From Antarcticirhabdus aurantiaca (GTDB lineage: Bacteria > Pseudomonadota > Alphaproteobacteria > Rhizobiales > Rhizobiaceae), in contig NZ_VTOM01000003.1 of the NCBI RefSeq assembly GCF_009765365.1, forward strand, positions 248,001 through 312,000: 64,000 nucleotides of DNA, in the 5' to 3' direction. Position 1 is the first letter of the stretch; the number at the start of each line of letters is the position of its first letter. Position numbers and translations under genes: made by a program. The notes beneath the pieces are model-generated. The model did no database searches and was not told where the DNA came from. It worked only from the letters and a program-made list of their open reading frames with translations. This document shows positions 21,506 to 30,623 of the stretch, in pieces.

Positions 21506-22674
21506 GCCGCCCGGCCGATCCAGCGGGCGAGGCGCTCGGCGGACGCCTCGACCTCGTCGAGCCGGCGGTGGAAGCAGGCGCGCAGGAAGCGCCGGCCGGC
21601 CGGGCCGAAGGCGGTGCCGGGGGCGAGGCCGACGCCGGCCTCGTCGCAGATGCGGAAGGCGGCGGCGCGGGTGTCCTCCAGTCCGTCGACGGCGAAGAAG
21701 GCGTAGAAGGCGCCGGCCGGCGGCACGATCTCGACGCGGTTGGTGGACAGGAGCGCGTCGGTGAAGATGTCGCGCGCGCGGTGCGCCCGCTGCACCTGTT
21801 CCTCCACGAAGTCCTCGCCGTGCCGGATCGCGGCGAGCGCGCCGCGCTGCACGAAGGCCGGCACGCCCGAGGTCGAGTACTGGACGAGGTTCTCGATGAC
21901 GTCGCCGAAGGCGGCCGGAGCCTCGATCCAGCCGACGCGCCAGCCGGTCATCGCCCAGTTCTTCGAGAAGGAATTGACGTAGATCACCGGGTCGTCGGGC
22001 GTGGCCACGTCGTGGAAGGACGGCGCCCGCGCGCCGGCATAGAAGAAGCGGGAATAGATCTCGTCAGCGATCACGAAGATCCCGGCGCTCCGCGCGAGAT
22101 CGAGGACGGCTGCGAGGTCCTCGCGCGTCGCCGTCCAGCCCGTCGGGTTGGACGGCGTATTGAGGAAGATCGCCTTGGTGGCGGGGCCAACGGCCGCGCG
22201 CAGCTTGGCCATGTCGAGGCTCCAGCCCTGCGCCGTCGACCAGTCGAGCGAGACTTCGCGCGCCTTGGCGCCGTTGACCTCGGCCGCCGCCGCGAAGTTC
22301 GGCCAGGCCGGGCCGACGAACACCAGCTCGTCGCCGGCGCCCGCCAGCATGGCGCAGACGATCTGGATCGCGTGCATGCCCGAGCTCGTGACGAAGAAGC
22401 GGTCCGGGCCGAGCGAGGTGCCGTAGAGCCGCGTGGCGTAGTCGGCGATCGCCTGGCGCAGCTCCGGCAGGCCGCGCTGCCAGGTGTAGAAGGTCTCGCC
22501 GGCCTTCAGGCTCTCGGCCGCCGCGCCGGAGATGAAGTCCGGGGTGGCGAGATCGCCCTCGCCCGCCCAGAGCGGGATCAGGCCCTCGCGGCCGCGGGCG
22601 TAGTTGATGACGGCGACGATGCCGCTTTCCGGCGCGTCGAGGGCTTCGCGACGCAGGCGCTGGAGATCGCTCAT
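21502..22674 (-). CDS. pyridoxal-phosphate aminotransferase (class I/II)
   Basis: A 390-residue fold-type I aminotransferase. It shows the LNTPSNPTG substrate loop, the VIADEIYSRFFY Asp/Tyr pair and the PLP lysine in NSFSKNWAMTGWRVGW, with the C-terminal Arg in FLRACFH. It is probably an aspartate/aromatic-type enzyme in cytosolic amino-acid metabolism; the precise substrate is unclear. ATG 22674 (MSDLQRLRREAL) is preferred; an upstream 22764 start adds about 30 unrelated residues. It precedes the AbrB-type gene in an operon. Confidence 0.92.
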   Translation of the reverse strand: MSDLQRLRREALDAPESGIVAVINYARGREGLIPLWAGEGDLATPDFISGAAAESLKAGETFYTWQRGLPELRQAIADYATRLYGTSLGPDRFFVTSSGMHAIQIVCAMLAGAGDELVFVGPAWPNFAAAAEVNGAKAREVSLDWSTAQGWSLDMAKLRAAVGPATKAIFLNTPSNPTGWTATREDLAAVLDLARSAGIFVIADEIYSRFFYAGARAPSFHDVATPDDPVIYVNSFSKNWAMTGWRVGWIEAPAAFGDVIENLVQYSTSGVPAFVQRGALAAIRHGEDFVEEQVQRAHRARDIFTDALLSTNRVEIVPPAGAFYAFFAVDGLEDTRAAAFRICDEAGVGLAPGTAFGPAGRRFLRACFHRRLDEVEASAERLARWIGRAA

Positions 22675-22824
22675 GGGGGACGGGACTTTCGGCGAAGGGT
22701 CGGCGCGCCGCAGGTCGGAGCGGTCCCGCCAGGAGACCATCAACCCCGGTCGAGGCGCGCCCATGCCGTCCGTTTCGCCCGTTCCGGACCGAGAATCAAC
22801 CCTCGCCGCGGGCTCCTCCGGCGC

Positions 22825-23319
22825 TCAGGCCGGAGGCACGCCGCCGGCCGGCCGGGAGGTCGCGGCGACCGATGCCGCCGCCGCTGCCGGAGCCGAGCGT
22901 CCGGAGGCGAGGATGTCGCGGATCTCTTCCAGGAGCTTCTCCTCGCGCGGCACCTCCGCCGCGGCCGCGGGCTTCGCTTCTTCCTTGCGCTTCAGCCGGT
23001 TCATGCCCTTCACGACGAGGAACAGGATGAAGGCGACGATGAGGAAGTTGATCGCCAGCGTCACGAACTTGCCGTAGGCGAGCACCGCGCCTTGCGTGCG
23101 CGCCTGGTCGAGGCCTGTCGCCGTGACGCCGCCGGTCAGGGGCACGAACTTGTTGGTGTAGTCGATGCCGCCGGTCACGACGCCCACGACCGGCATGATG
23201 ATGTCGGTGACGAGCGAGTTGACGAGGCCGGAAAAGGCCGCGCCGATGATGATGCCGATGGCGAGGTCGACCATGTTGCCCTTGAGGGCGAATTCCCGAA
23301 ATTCCTTGAGGATGGCCAT
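22825..23319 (-). CDS. mscL: large-conductance mechanosensitive channel MscL
   Basis: A 164-residue channel subunit that opens under membrane tension to relieve osmotic downshock. It has the N-terminal amphipathic helix and TM1 ([24 protein letters not shown]), a periplasmic loop, TM2 ([19 protein letters not shown]) and a C-terminal helix with KRKEEAKP. The tail after about 125 is extended, Ala/Pro-rich and probably flexible. Confidence 0.97.
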   Translation of the reverse strand: MAILKEFREFALKGNMVDLAIGIIIGAAFSGLVNSLVTDIIMPVVGVVTGGIDYTNKFVPLTGGVTATGLDQARTQGAVLAYGKFVTLAINFLIVAFILFLVVKGMNRLKRKEEAKPAAAAEVPREEKLLEEIRDILASGRSAPAAAAASVAATSRPAGGVPPA

Positions 23320-23409
23320 TTGCGCTCCTTCACGTCCCGTCTAGGGCTGCCGCAAAGGTTGAGAATAGGCGCGGCCCGGGCGCCGCCGAGGCTTTCGCTC
23401 CGCTTTTCC

Positions 23410-23838
23410 TCACCGATCTGTGAGCGCACCAACGAAATGCAGCACGACCTCGCGCCGGTGCGGACGAGCCCGGTGCTCGGCGACGTAGATCCCCTGCCAC
23501 GTGCCGAGCAGCATCCGCCCTTCCGCGACGGGCACCGACAGGTTCGTGCCGGTGACCGCCGTCTTGACGTGCGCCGGCATGTCGTCCGGCCCTTCGCTGT
23601 CGTGGCGGTAGGGCGCGTTCTGCGGCGCCAGCCGGTCGAGCGCGTCGAGGAGGTCGGCGCGAACGTCCGGGTCGGCATTCTCCTGGATGAGGAGAGAGGC
23701 CGAGGTGTGCCGGATGAACAGCGTGAGGAGGCCCTCCCGCGCGCCCTCCTCCGAGAGGATCTCCGCGACGCGCCGCGTCACGTCGAGGAGCGAGCGGCCC
23801 CGCGTCTCGACGGTCAGGCGGGCGATGAACTGCTGCAT
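23410..23838 (-). CDS. YjbQ (UPF0047) family protein
   Basis: A 142-residue protein of the YjbQ/UPF0047 family. The core motifs are LFIRHTSASLLIQENADPDVR (near 40-60), HDSEGPDDMPAHVK and the glycine-rich GTWQGIYVAEHR. E. coli YjbQ has weak thiamine-phosphate synthase activity; the physiological role is unclear. It is divergent from the DUF952 gene. Confidence 0.93.
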   Translation of the reverse strand: MQQFIARLTVETRGRSLLDVTRRVAEILSEEGAREGLLTLFIRHTSASLLIQENADPDVRADLLDALDRLAPQNAPYRHDSEGPDDMPAHVKTAVTGTNLSVPVAEGRMLLGTWQGIYVAEHRARPHRREVVLHFVGALTDR

Positions 23839-23909
23839 GGTGGTTGTTCTCCCGTTGCGGGGCTCGCCCTTCGTTGACGCGCGCCCGCGTCTCCGGCAAA
23901 GCCCATGGC

Positions 23910-24257
23910 ATGGACGCCATCATCTACAAGATCGTTCCGCGGCCGCTCTGGGTCGAGGCCGAGGCGGCCGGCGCCTTCGCCGGCGCGCCCGTCGATGCCC
24001 GCGACGGCTACATCCACTTCTCGACCGCGTCGCAGGTGCGGGAAACGGCGGCGAAGCACTTCGCCGGCGAGGCCGACCTCCTCCTCGTCTCGGTCGACGC
24101 GGCGGCGCTCGGCTCGGCCCTGCGCTGGGAGCCCTCGCGCGGCGGCGCGCTGTTCCCGCATCTCTACGACCCCATGCCCCTCTCGGCCGTCCGCGCCGTC
24201 GAGCCCCTGCCGCTCGGCGAGGACGGCGTCCATCGCTTTCCCCCGGATCTCGCATGA
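23910..24257 (+). CDS. DUF952 family protein
   Basis: A 115-residue protein with the DUF952 pattern: IYKIVPRPLWVEAEAAGAF, DGYIHFSTASQV and the ending PHLYDPMPLSAV. The fold may resemble the ADP-ribosyltransferase-like/glutathione-related DUF952 group, but the activity is unknown. The start at 23910 (MDAIIYKI) is the family start. It overlaps pyrD by 4 bp, as is common in alphaproteobacteria. Confidence 0.9.
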   Translation: MDAIIYKIVPRPLWVEAEAAGAFAGAPVDARDGYIHFSTASQVRETAAKHFAGEADLLLVSVDAAALGSALRWEPSRGGALFPHLYDPMPLSAVRAVEPLPLGEDGVHRFPPDLA

Positions 24258-25354
24258 GCGACCTCTACGGGCTCGCCCGCCCCTTCGTCTTCCGGCTCGA
24301 TCCGGAGACCGCGCACGGCCTGTCGATCCGGGCGCTGAAGAGCGGCCTCCTGCCGCGCCGGAACCTGCCCGTCGACCACCGGCTGGGCACCACCGTCGCC
24401 GGCATCCGCTTCCCCAATCCGCTGGGCCTTGCCGCCGGCTACGACAAGAACGCCGAGGTTCCCGACGCGCTCCTGCGCCTCGGCTTCGGCTTCGTCGAGG
24501 TGGGAACGCTGACGCCCAAGCCGCAGGCCGGCAACGACCGGCCGCGCATCTTCCGCCTGGCGGACCAGCACGCGATCATCAACCGGCTCGGCTTCAACAA
24601 CGAGGGCCATGCCGACGCCTTCGAGCGGCTCTGCGCGCGCGCGCGCAAGGCCGGCATCGTCGGCGTCAACATCGGCGCCAACAAGGACTCGGCCGACCGC
24701 ATCGGCGACTACGTCGAGGGCGTGAACCGCTTCGAGGAGGTGGCGCGCTACCTCACGATCAACATCTCCTCGCCCAACACGCCGGGCCTTCGCAAGCTCC
24801 AGGAAGGCTCGGAACTGAAGGACCTCATCGAGGCGGTGGTCGCCGCGCGCAACGGCTACGCGGCCCTCGCCGCCATGCCGCGCCGGCCGGTGTTCCTGAA
24901 AGTGGCGCCGGATCTCGAGACCTATCAGATCGAGGCGATCGCCCACGCCGCGACGAGCTACGGCCTCGACGGGCTCATCGTGTCGAACACGACGCTGTCG
25001 CGCCGCGGCGTCGAGCGCACGTCCTTCGGCACGGAGAAGGGCGGGCTGTCAGGACGTCCGCTCTTCGAGCGCTCGACCTACGTCCTCGCGGCCTTCCGCA
25101 AGGCGGTGGGCAAGGATTTCCCGCTGATCGGCGTCGGCGGCGTCGACAGCGCGGAAACAGTGGTCGCCAAGATCGAGGCCGGGGCCGACCTCGTCCAGAT
25201 GTATACGGGCCTCGTCTATGGCGGCCCCGAACTTCCCCTTCGCATCCTCCACGGCCTCGTCCGCCTGCTCGACCGCACCGGCGCGGCCTCGCTCGCCGAG
25301 TTCCGCGACAGGACGGTGGACGCGGTGCTGGCGCGGGGCTCGAAGGTGTTCTGA
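24254..25354 (+). CDS. pyrD: dihydroorotate dehydrogenase (quinone), class 2
   Basis: A 366-residue FMN enzyme of pyrimidine synthesis that oxidises dihydroorotate at the inner membrane and passes electrons to quinone. The class 2 features are the N-terminal amphipathic segment (LARPFVFRLDPETAHGLS), the FMN-site FPNPLGLAAGYDKNAE, the catalytic Ser in TINISSPNTPGLR, and the terminal VGGVDSAE / VQMYTGLVYGGP phosphate-binding region. The start overlaps the DUF952 stop (ATGA). Confidence 0.97.
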   Translation: MSDLYGLARPFVFRLDPETAHGLSIRALKSGLLPRRNLPVDHRLGTTVAGIRFPNPLGLAAGYDKNAEVPDALLRLGFGFVEVGTLTPKPQAGNDRPRIFRLADQHAIINRLGFNNEGHADAFERLCARARKAGIVGVNIGANKDSADRIGDYVEGVNRFEEVARYLTINISSPNTPGLRKLQEGSELKDLIEAVVAARNGYAALAAMPRRPVFLKVAPDLETYQIEAIAHAATSYGLDGLIVSNTTLSRRGVERTSFGTEKGGLSGRPLFERSTYVLAAFRKAVGKDFPLIGVGGVDSAETVVAKIEAGADLVQMYTGLVYGGPELPLRILHGLVRLLDRTGAASLAEFRDRTVDAVLARGSKVF

Positions 25355-25381
25355 AGGCGGCAGGGCGCGACGACGGCGCCC

Positions 25382-25410
25382 CTGCCGCGAACGGCCGGCC
25401 TCCCCTACAT
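25382..25410 (+). promoter_or_regulatory. possible near-leaderless promoter for the HDAC-like gene
   Basis: CTGCCG (25382-25387), 17 bp and CTACAT (25405-25410) lie 8 bp before the ATG at 25419, so the transcript would start at or beside the start codon. The match is moderate only. Confidence 0.3.
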
Positions 25411-25418
25411 TGCGGGCG

Positions 25419-26357
25419 ATGCCGCTCCCCATCGTCCACCATCCCGCCTTCGACGCGCGCTTCGATCCCGCGCATCGCTTTCCCATGTCGAAGTTCTCGC
25501 GGCTCGCCGAGATCCTGGTCGAGGACGGCCTCGTTCCGGCCGACGGCTGGCAGGTGCCCGTTCCCGCGCCGGCCGCGTGGCTGCGCCTCGCCCATTCCGC
25601 GACCTATGTCGACCAGGTGCTGAACGCGGCCGTGCCGCGGGAGATCGAGAAGGCGATCGGCTTTCCCGTCGACGAGCGCGTGGCGCTGCGCTCGCGCGCG
25701 GCCTGCGGCGGCACGGTGCTGACCGCCCGCCTCGCGCTCGAGCAGGGCCTTGCCTGCAACACGGCGGGCGGCAGCCACCACGCCCGCCGCGAGGCAGGGG
25801 CCGGCTTCTCCGTCTTCAACGACGTGGCGGTGGCAGCGCGGGTGCTCCTCGCCGACCGCGAGGTGAACCGCGTCCTCGTCGTCGACTGCGACGTCCACCA
25901 GGGCGACGGCACGGCGCGCATCTTCGAGGACGACGAACGCGTCTTCACGCTCTCGATCCACGCGGCGAAGAACTATCCCAGCGAGAAGGCTCGCTCCGAC
26001 CTGGACGTCGAGCTGTCGGACGGCATCGGCGACGCGACCTATCTCGACGCCCTCATGCCGGCCCTCGCGCAGTCCTTCGACGCCAGCCTTCCCGACCTCG
26101 TCTTCTTCAATGCCGGCGTCGATCCGCATGCCGAGGACCGGCTCGGCCGGCTGTCGCTCTCCGACGAAGGGCTCATGGCCCGCGACCGTGCGGTGATCGG
26201 CTTCTGCCGCGAGGCCGGGGTGCCCGTCGCCTGCGTCCTGGGCGGCGGCTATTCGCGCGACATCGACGCCCTCGCCCGCCGCCACTCCATCGTCCACCGC
26301 GCCGCGACGGCCGAGTTCAGCGCGCCGTCCGCAGGAGCACGACGCCGAGAAGCGTGA
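25419..26357 (+). CDS. histone deacetylase superfamily (acetoin utilisation/acetylpolyamine-type) protein
   Basis: A 312-residue zinc amidohydrolase of the arginase/deacetylase fold. Family signatures: HRFPMSKF near 20, GGSHHARREAGAGFSVFND (catalytic His-His), VDCDVHQGDGTA (zinc Asp/His) and FNAGVDPHAEDRLGRL (zinc Asp). Bacterial members deacetylate acetyl-lysine or acetylpolyamines. Its last 41 bp overlap the convergent EamA gene, so the C-terminal tail after about 300 is probably not conserved. Confidence 0.93.
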   Translation: MPLPIVHHPAFDARFDPAHRFPMSKFSRLAEILVEDGLVPADGWQVPVPAPAAWLRLAHSATYVDQVLNAAVPREIEKAIGFPVDERVALRSRAACGGTVLTARLALEQGLACNTAGGSHHARREAGAGFSVFNDVAVAARVLLADREVNRVLVVDCDVHQGDGTARIFEDDERVFTLSIHAAKNYPSEKARSDLDVELSDGIGDATYLDALMPALAQSFDASLPDLVFFNAGVDPHAEDRLGRLSLSDEGLMARDRAVIGFCREAGVPVACVLGGGYSRDIDALARRHSIVHRAATAEFSAPSAGARRREA

Positions 26358-27162
26358 GGAAGGTCGAGCCGATCTTGCGCCAGTTCATCCGCTCGCGAAG
26401 AACGAAGGTGCCGATCAGGATGGCGAAGACGATGGAGACCTCGCGGATCGCCGAGACCATCGCGATCGGCGCCTGCGAGAACGCCCAGGTGACGAGGGCG
26501 TAGGCGACGAAGGAGATCGATCCGCCGAAGATCAGCGAGCGCGGGGCCCGCGTCAGGCCGGCGGTGACCGCGCCGGGCTTCAGGAAGCGGATCACCAAAG
26601 CGAGAAGCGCGCAGTTGAGGATGGATGAGGCGCCGTAGAAGGCGGCGCTGTTGCCGGCGAGCCGCGCGCCCGCCCCGTCGTTCAGCGAATAGGTCGCGAT
26701 GGCCGCGCTCGTCGCGAGCGCCCAAGCGAGCCCCGCGCCGCTCATGACGCGCGTGCCGCGCGCGGCGAAGACGAGGCTCATCACGCCGCAGGCGATGACC
26801 AGGACCGCCGCTGATTGGAGCGGCGACAGGATCTCGCCGAGCAGCGCCGCGCCGAACACGGCCGTCAGCACGGGCGCCGCCCCGCGGGCGATCGGATAGA
26901 CCTGCGTGAAGTCGGCCGCGCGATACGCGTTGAGCAGGCAGAGGAAGTAGACGGTGTGGATGACGCCGGACGCCGCGACGTAGGGCCAGGCTTCCGGCGC
27001 CGGCAGGCCGAAGACCGCGAGGCAGCCGGCGGCGAGCGGCAGGCTGCCCAAGGAGACGGCCATCGAGCCGGCATACTTGTCGCCCTCCGACTTCAGGAGG
27101 GCGTTCCAGAGCGCGTGAAGCAGCGCGGCGAGGATCACCGCGCCGAAGACCGTCGACGACAT
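26317..27162 (-). CDS. EamA-family (DMT) transporter
   Basis: A 281-residue inner-membrane protein with about ten helices arranged as two EamA repeats; the second runs from about 140 with GGSISFVAYALVTWAFSQAPI. It probably exports or imports a small metabolite. The ending FLTLLGVVLL is typical of the family. Start ATG 27162. It is convergent with, and overlapping, the deacetylase gene. Confidence 0.88.
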   Translation of the reverse strand: MSSTVFGAVILAALLHALWNALLKSEGDKYAGSMAVSLGSLPLAAGCLAVFGLPAPEAWPYVAASGVIHTVYFLCLLNAYRAADFTQVYPIARGAAPVLTAVFGAALLGEILSPLQSAAVLVIACGVMSLVFAARGTRVMSGAGLAWALATSAAIATYSLNDGAGARLAGNSAAFYGASSILNCALLALVIRFLKPGAVTAGLTRAPRSLIFGGSISFVAYALVTWAFSQAPIAMVSAIREVSIVFAILIGTFVLRERMNWRKIGSTFLTLLGVVLLRTAR

Positions 27163-27230
27163 GGGGGCTGCCTGCGGACGAGGGGCGAAGCCCCGAGGCT
27201 ATCGGCGCCCGCATACCGCCGCAAGCCGGA

Positions 27231-27500
27231 TCAGCCCCGATTGGCGGTCTTCAGGAGGCGCGACAGGAGGAAGAGCGGCACGACGATCACCGCGCCGAGC
27301 AGGAAGTAGTCCACCGCGCGGTTCAACGAGCCGAAGATCGACGTCCACGCCCATTCGAACAGGCCGACGATCCAGTCGACGAGTTCCATCGGGCGGATGT
27401 CGAGCCAGGCCAGGATGAAGCCGACCACCACCGACAGGATGACGAGCCGGATCAGAACCGAAAGCGGCGAGCCGCCCAGGAATTGCGTGACGCCGTTCAT
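27231..27500 (-). CDS. small inner-membrane protein (DUF6460-like)
   Basis: An 89-residue protein starting MNGVTQFLGGSPLSVLIRLV, with one membrane helix at about 15-32, a Trp-rich amphipathic middle (LVDWIVGLFEWAWT) and a second helix near 63-82. The 'FLGGSP' opening and length match the DUF6460 group of rhizobial proteins; I am fairly but not fully sure of that assignment. Confidence 0.65.
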   Translation of the reverse strand: MNGVTQFLGGSPLSVLIRLVILSVVVGFILAWLDIRPMELVDWIVGLFEWAWTSIFGSLNRAVDYFLLGAVIVVPLFLLSRLLKTANRG

Positions 27501-27586
27501 CTCAGGGTTCGACCTTTCGTGTCCGCGACCGCTCATCGAGGTAGGATCGCCCGACGCGCCGCGCAAGCGAGCCTTCTCCGACGCTT

Positions 27587-29263
27587 CTATGACGGGAGCA
27601 TGGCCTGAAGCGTTTCGATGCGGTCGGCTTCGAAGGCCGGCTTGTCCCAGCGCAGCCGGTTGACGCGGGGAAAGCGCATGGCGACGCCCGACTTGTGGCG
27701 GGTGGAGCGGGCGAGCCCCTCGAAGGCGACCTCGATCACGAGGCCGTGGTCGGGCTCGGCCCGCACCGAGCGGACCGGGCCGAAGCGCTCGATCGTGTTG
27801 TCGCGGATGTACTTGTCGAGGACCTTCAGCTCCTCGTCGGTGAAGCCGAAATAGGCCTTGCCGACCGGCACCAGCTCCGGCGCATCCGCCGGCCCCGACC
27901 AGACGCCGAAGGTGTAGTCGGAATAGAAGCTCGACCGCTTGCCGTGGCCGCGCTGCGCGTACATCAGCACGGCGTCGATGAGGTGCGGGTCCTGCTTCCA
28001 CTTGAACCAGGGGCCCTTCGGCCGCCCGGGCACGTAGGCGCTGTCCCAGCGCTTCAGCATCAGCCCCTCGATCACCGGATGGGGCGGCTCCGCCCGCAGC
28101 CGCGCCAGCGCCTCGAAGCCGTCGAAGGGCACGAAGGGCGACACGTCGAAGCGCGAGGGCTCCAGATTCGTCACGAAGGCGTCGAGCCGCTTGCGCCGTT
28201 CCGCGAAGGGCAGCGCCCGCAGATCCTCTCGCCCGTCCTGCAGGAGGTCGTAAGTGCGCAGGAACACCGGATGCTGCTTCAGGACCGCCGCCGAGACGGT
28301 CTTGCGGTTCAGCCGCTGCTGGAGGTCCGAGAAGGTGCCGACGACGATGTCGTCCTCCGGCGGGCCGTTATGCGGCTTCACCTTCGGCCGGCCGGACTTC
28401 GGCGCGGTCGGCCGGGCGACGAGAAGCTCGCCGTCCAGCGAGCCCTCGTAGGTCATGAAGTCGAGGAGGTCGGGGAAGGCACCGGAAATGTCGTCTCCGG
28501 TGCGCGAATAGAGCCGCCGCACGCCCTTCTCGGCCGTCGCCTGGACGCGGATGCCGTCCCACTTCCATTCGGCGGCATAGGTCTCCGGCGAGATCAGCCC
28601 GTAGTCTGGCTCCTCCAGCGGCTGCGACAGCATCACCGGCCGGAACGGCGAGAGCGCGGCCGAGACCGGCTTCTCCGCCCGCCCCTCCAGCCAGGCGAAG
28701 AGCGGCTCGTAGGGGACCGACAGCCCGTGCCAGAGCTCCTCGATCTCGACGATGTCCTTATGCCCGAAATCGGCCAGCGCCTGCTTGGCGAGGCGCGAGG
28801 ACACGCCAATGCGCATCGATCCCGTCACGAGCTTCAGGAGCGCGTAGCGGCCGGAGGAATCGAGCTTGTCGAGCCATTCTTCGACGAGGCGCGGCCCCTC
28901 TGCGCGCGTCGCGGCATCGAGCGTCGTCACGATCCCGGCGAGCGTCGGGAGGTCGTTGCGCAGCCGGCCGGCCTCCCGCTCGCCGTCGTGCGGCGAGGGC
29001 CAGACGAGAGCGATGGTTTCGGCGAGGTCGCCGACATAGTCGTAAGACATCTCGAACAGGAGCTCGTCCATGCGCTCCGCCATCAGCGCGCGCAGCATGG
29101 CCGGCTTGACGCTGCGCACCTCCAGCTCGCCCGTGATCGCCGCCAGCGCGTAGCCGCGCTCGGGATCGGGCACGGCGGCGAAGTAGTCCGCCATCAGCTT
29201 CAGCTTGCCGTTTCGCGAGGGCGTGAGAACGAGGCGATCGAGGAGGTCGGCGAAGCGCTTCAT
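27587..29263 (-). CDS. ATP-dependent DNA ligase (LigB/archaeal ligase-I-like)
   Basis: A 558-residue enzyme that seals DNA nicks with ATP. The helical N-terminal DNA-binding region covers about 1-205. The nucleotidyl-transferase domain has motif I AEWKWDGIR with the lysine nucleophile near 236, then SLDGELL (motif III), EGLMLKRWDSAY (motif IV) and FKWKQD (motif V). The OB-fold domain follows from about 425. This is the long LigB-type repair ligase, distinct from NAD-dependent LigA. It is codirectional with the exonuclease gene 57 bp upstream. Confidence 0.93.
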   Translation of the reverse strand: MKRFADLLDRLVLTPSRNGKLKLMADYFAAVPDPERGYALAAITGELEVRSVKPAMLRALMAERMDELLFEMSYDYVGDLAETIALVWPSPHDGEREAGRLRNDLPTLAGIVTTLDAATRAEGPRLVEEWLDKLDSSGRYALLKLVTGSMRIGVSSRLAKQALADFGHKDIVEIEELWHGLSVPYEPLFAWLEGRAEKPVSAALSPFRPVMLSQPLEEPDYGLISPETYAAEWKWDGIRVQATAEKGVRRLYSRTGDDISGAFPDLLDFMTYEGSLDGELLVARPTAPKSGRPKVKPHNGPPEDDIVVGTFSDLQQRLNRKTVSAAVLKQHPVFLRTYDLLQDGREDLRALPFAERRKRLDAFVTNLEPSRFDVSPFVPFDGFEALARLRAEPPHPVIEGLMLKRWDSAYVPGRPKGPWFKWKQDPHLIDAVLMYAQRGHGKRSSFYSDYTFGVWSGPADAPELVPVGKAYFGFTDEELKVLDKYIRDNTIERFGPVRSVRAEPDHGLVIEVAFEGLARSTRHKSGVAMRFPRVNRLRWDKPAFEADRIETLQAMLPS

Positions 29264-29320
29264 CGGGCACGGGGATTGGTGTGGCGTTGCACCCGGCAGA
29301 TAGCGCCGCGCGACCGCGTT

Positions 29321-30154
29321 TCAGCCGAGAACGGCGTTCTCCGGCAGCGACCGCTGGCCGCGCACGGCGCGGCGCGTCAGCTGGCGCTCGGCCGTGAAGC
29401 GCGCGTCGGCATCCATGCCGGGCTCGGCGACGAGCCATTCGAGGTAGTCCGTCGGCACCTGGGCCAGCGGCACGCCCTTGTGCCGGCCGAAGCGCAGCTT
29501 GGCGAGAAGCGCCGGCTCGGCCGACACCTGCTCGGCCCGCCCCAGGAAGTCGGCGAGCCCGTCGCAGCGCGGCTCCAGCCGCTCGGCGATCGTCCTGAGA
29601 AGAACCGCCGTGCAGGCCGCATCGTAGAGCGCGCGGTGCGGGTGCAGCGTTTCGAGGAGGTCCGCCACGGGCGACAGGTCGAGCGGGACGTACTTCACGA
29701 GGCTCTGCAGTCCGTGCGCCCGCACGTCGGGAAAGGCGCGCAGCGCCAGCTTCCAGGTGCAGAGCCACCGGCCGGAGAAGCGCAGGCGCGAGCGATCGAA
29801 GCTCGCCCGCTGCGCCGCATAGGCGGGCGCGCCGAGAAACGGCTTCACCGCCTCGGCGAAGGGCGGCGCGCCGACGAGCATCTCGTCGCTGATGTGGTGG
29901 ACGCGGCGGGCACGGGGATCGATCCCGACGCCGGCCGGATCGACGAGGGTCTGCATCGGATTGCCGATCGTGCCCGTCGCAAGGTCGAGGTCAACCGAGC
30001 CGATCTCGATCACCGCGTCTTCCGCCAGCGGGCGCCCGGCGGTTTCCGTGTCGATGACGCGCACGAGGCCGGATACGGGCGGCGCGAACAGGTCGGGCGC
30101 CGCGTCGATCCTCGCGGCGGGAAAAACATCGTCCATCCGCCGCAATGTCGCCAT
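29321..30154 (-). CDS. DnaQ-like 3'-5' exonuclease with DUF3820-type tail
   Basis: A 277-residue protein with the RNase H-like exonuclease fold. Exo I is VIDTETAG (DxE, near 38-44), Exo II lies around AYAAQRASFDR, and the Exo III region is HRALYDAACTAVLL (near 180). The C-terminal segment LRFGRHKGVPLAQVPTDYLEWL is the DUF3820-type motif found in putative DNA-processing nucleases. Start ATG 30154 (MATLRRMDDVF); 30136 is an alternative. It is probably co-transcribed with the ligase. Confidence 0.85.
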   Translation of the reverse strand: MATLRRMDDVFPAARIDAAPDLFAPPVSGLVRVIDTETAGRPLAEDAVIEIGSVDLDLATGTIGNPMQTLVDPAGVGIDPRARRVHHISDEMLVGAPPFAEAVKPFLGAPAYAAQRASFDRSRLRFSGRWLCTWKLALRAFPDVRAHGLQSLVKYVPLDLSPVADLLETLHPHRALYDAACTAVLLRTIAERLEPRCDGLADFLGRAEQVSAEPALLAKLRFGRHKGVPLAQVPTDYLEWLVAEPGMDADARFTAERQLTRRAVRGQRSLPENAVLG

Positions 30155-30298
30155 CCCGTCGATCCGGCGCAAGCCCCTGCGTCACCGGGCGCCACGGCCA
30201 GGCTTGCGCGGAGTTTGCCTCAGCCCCCGCTTCCCGCTTGAACCCGCCGACGAACCGGTCTATGAGACCCCCATCCGCAGGCGCCACCGCCTGACAGG

Positions 30299-30374
30299 GC
30301 CGCTTTAGCTCAGCCGGTAGAGCACATCATTCGTAATGATGGGGTCGCGTGTTCGAGTCACGCAAGCGGCACCA
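30299..30374 (+). tRNA. tRNA-Thr (anticodon CGU)
   Basis: 76 nt ending in an encoded CCA. The acceptor stem GCCGCTT (30299-30305) pairs with AAGCGGC (30364-30370). The anticodon stem-loop CATCA-TTCGTAA-TGATG gives anticodon CGU, reading ACG. The T-arm GTTCGAGTC is canonical. It marks the left boundary of an accessory stretch. Confidence 0.95.
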
Positions 30375-30543
30375 CTTCCCGCAACCAGAACAACCACTTA
30401 CGTGATCAGCCCGCCTCGGGCGGCGATCGACGTTTTCCGCGAGGAATCACGGCGGAACCAAAGGGTCCAGCCGCCGGGTGCCCGTTCGCCGACGCTTCGC
30501 GAAGTTTGCTAAAACCCGAGCGACCCGCTCTCCGACACCCCCT

Positions 30544-30611
30544 GACATCCGACGCGATTCGTCGGATGTCGCGACATGGCGAGCGCCGATGGGGTGGCGA
30601 TTCGCCACCCC
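30544..30611 (-). terminator. tandem perfect hairpins downstream of the ParA-like gene
   Basis: Two strong hairpins lie between tRNA-Thr and the 3' end of the ParA-like gene. One pairs GACATCCGACG (30544-30554) with CGTCGGATGTC (30560-30570), 11 bp with a 5-nt loop. The other pairs GGGGTGGCG (30591-30599) with CGCCACCCC (30603-30611), 9 bp with a 3-nt loop. Neither has a T tract, so this may be a Rho-assisted terminator or a transcript 3'-end stabiliser. Confidence 0.5.
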
Positions 30612-30623
30612 GTGGCGTGCTCT

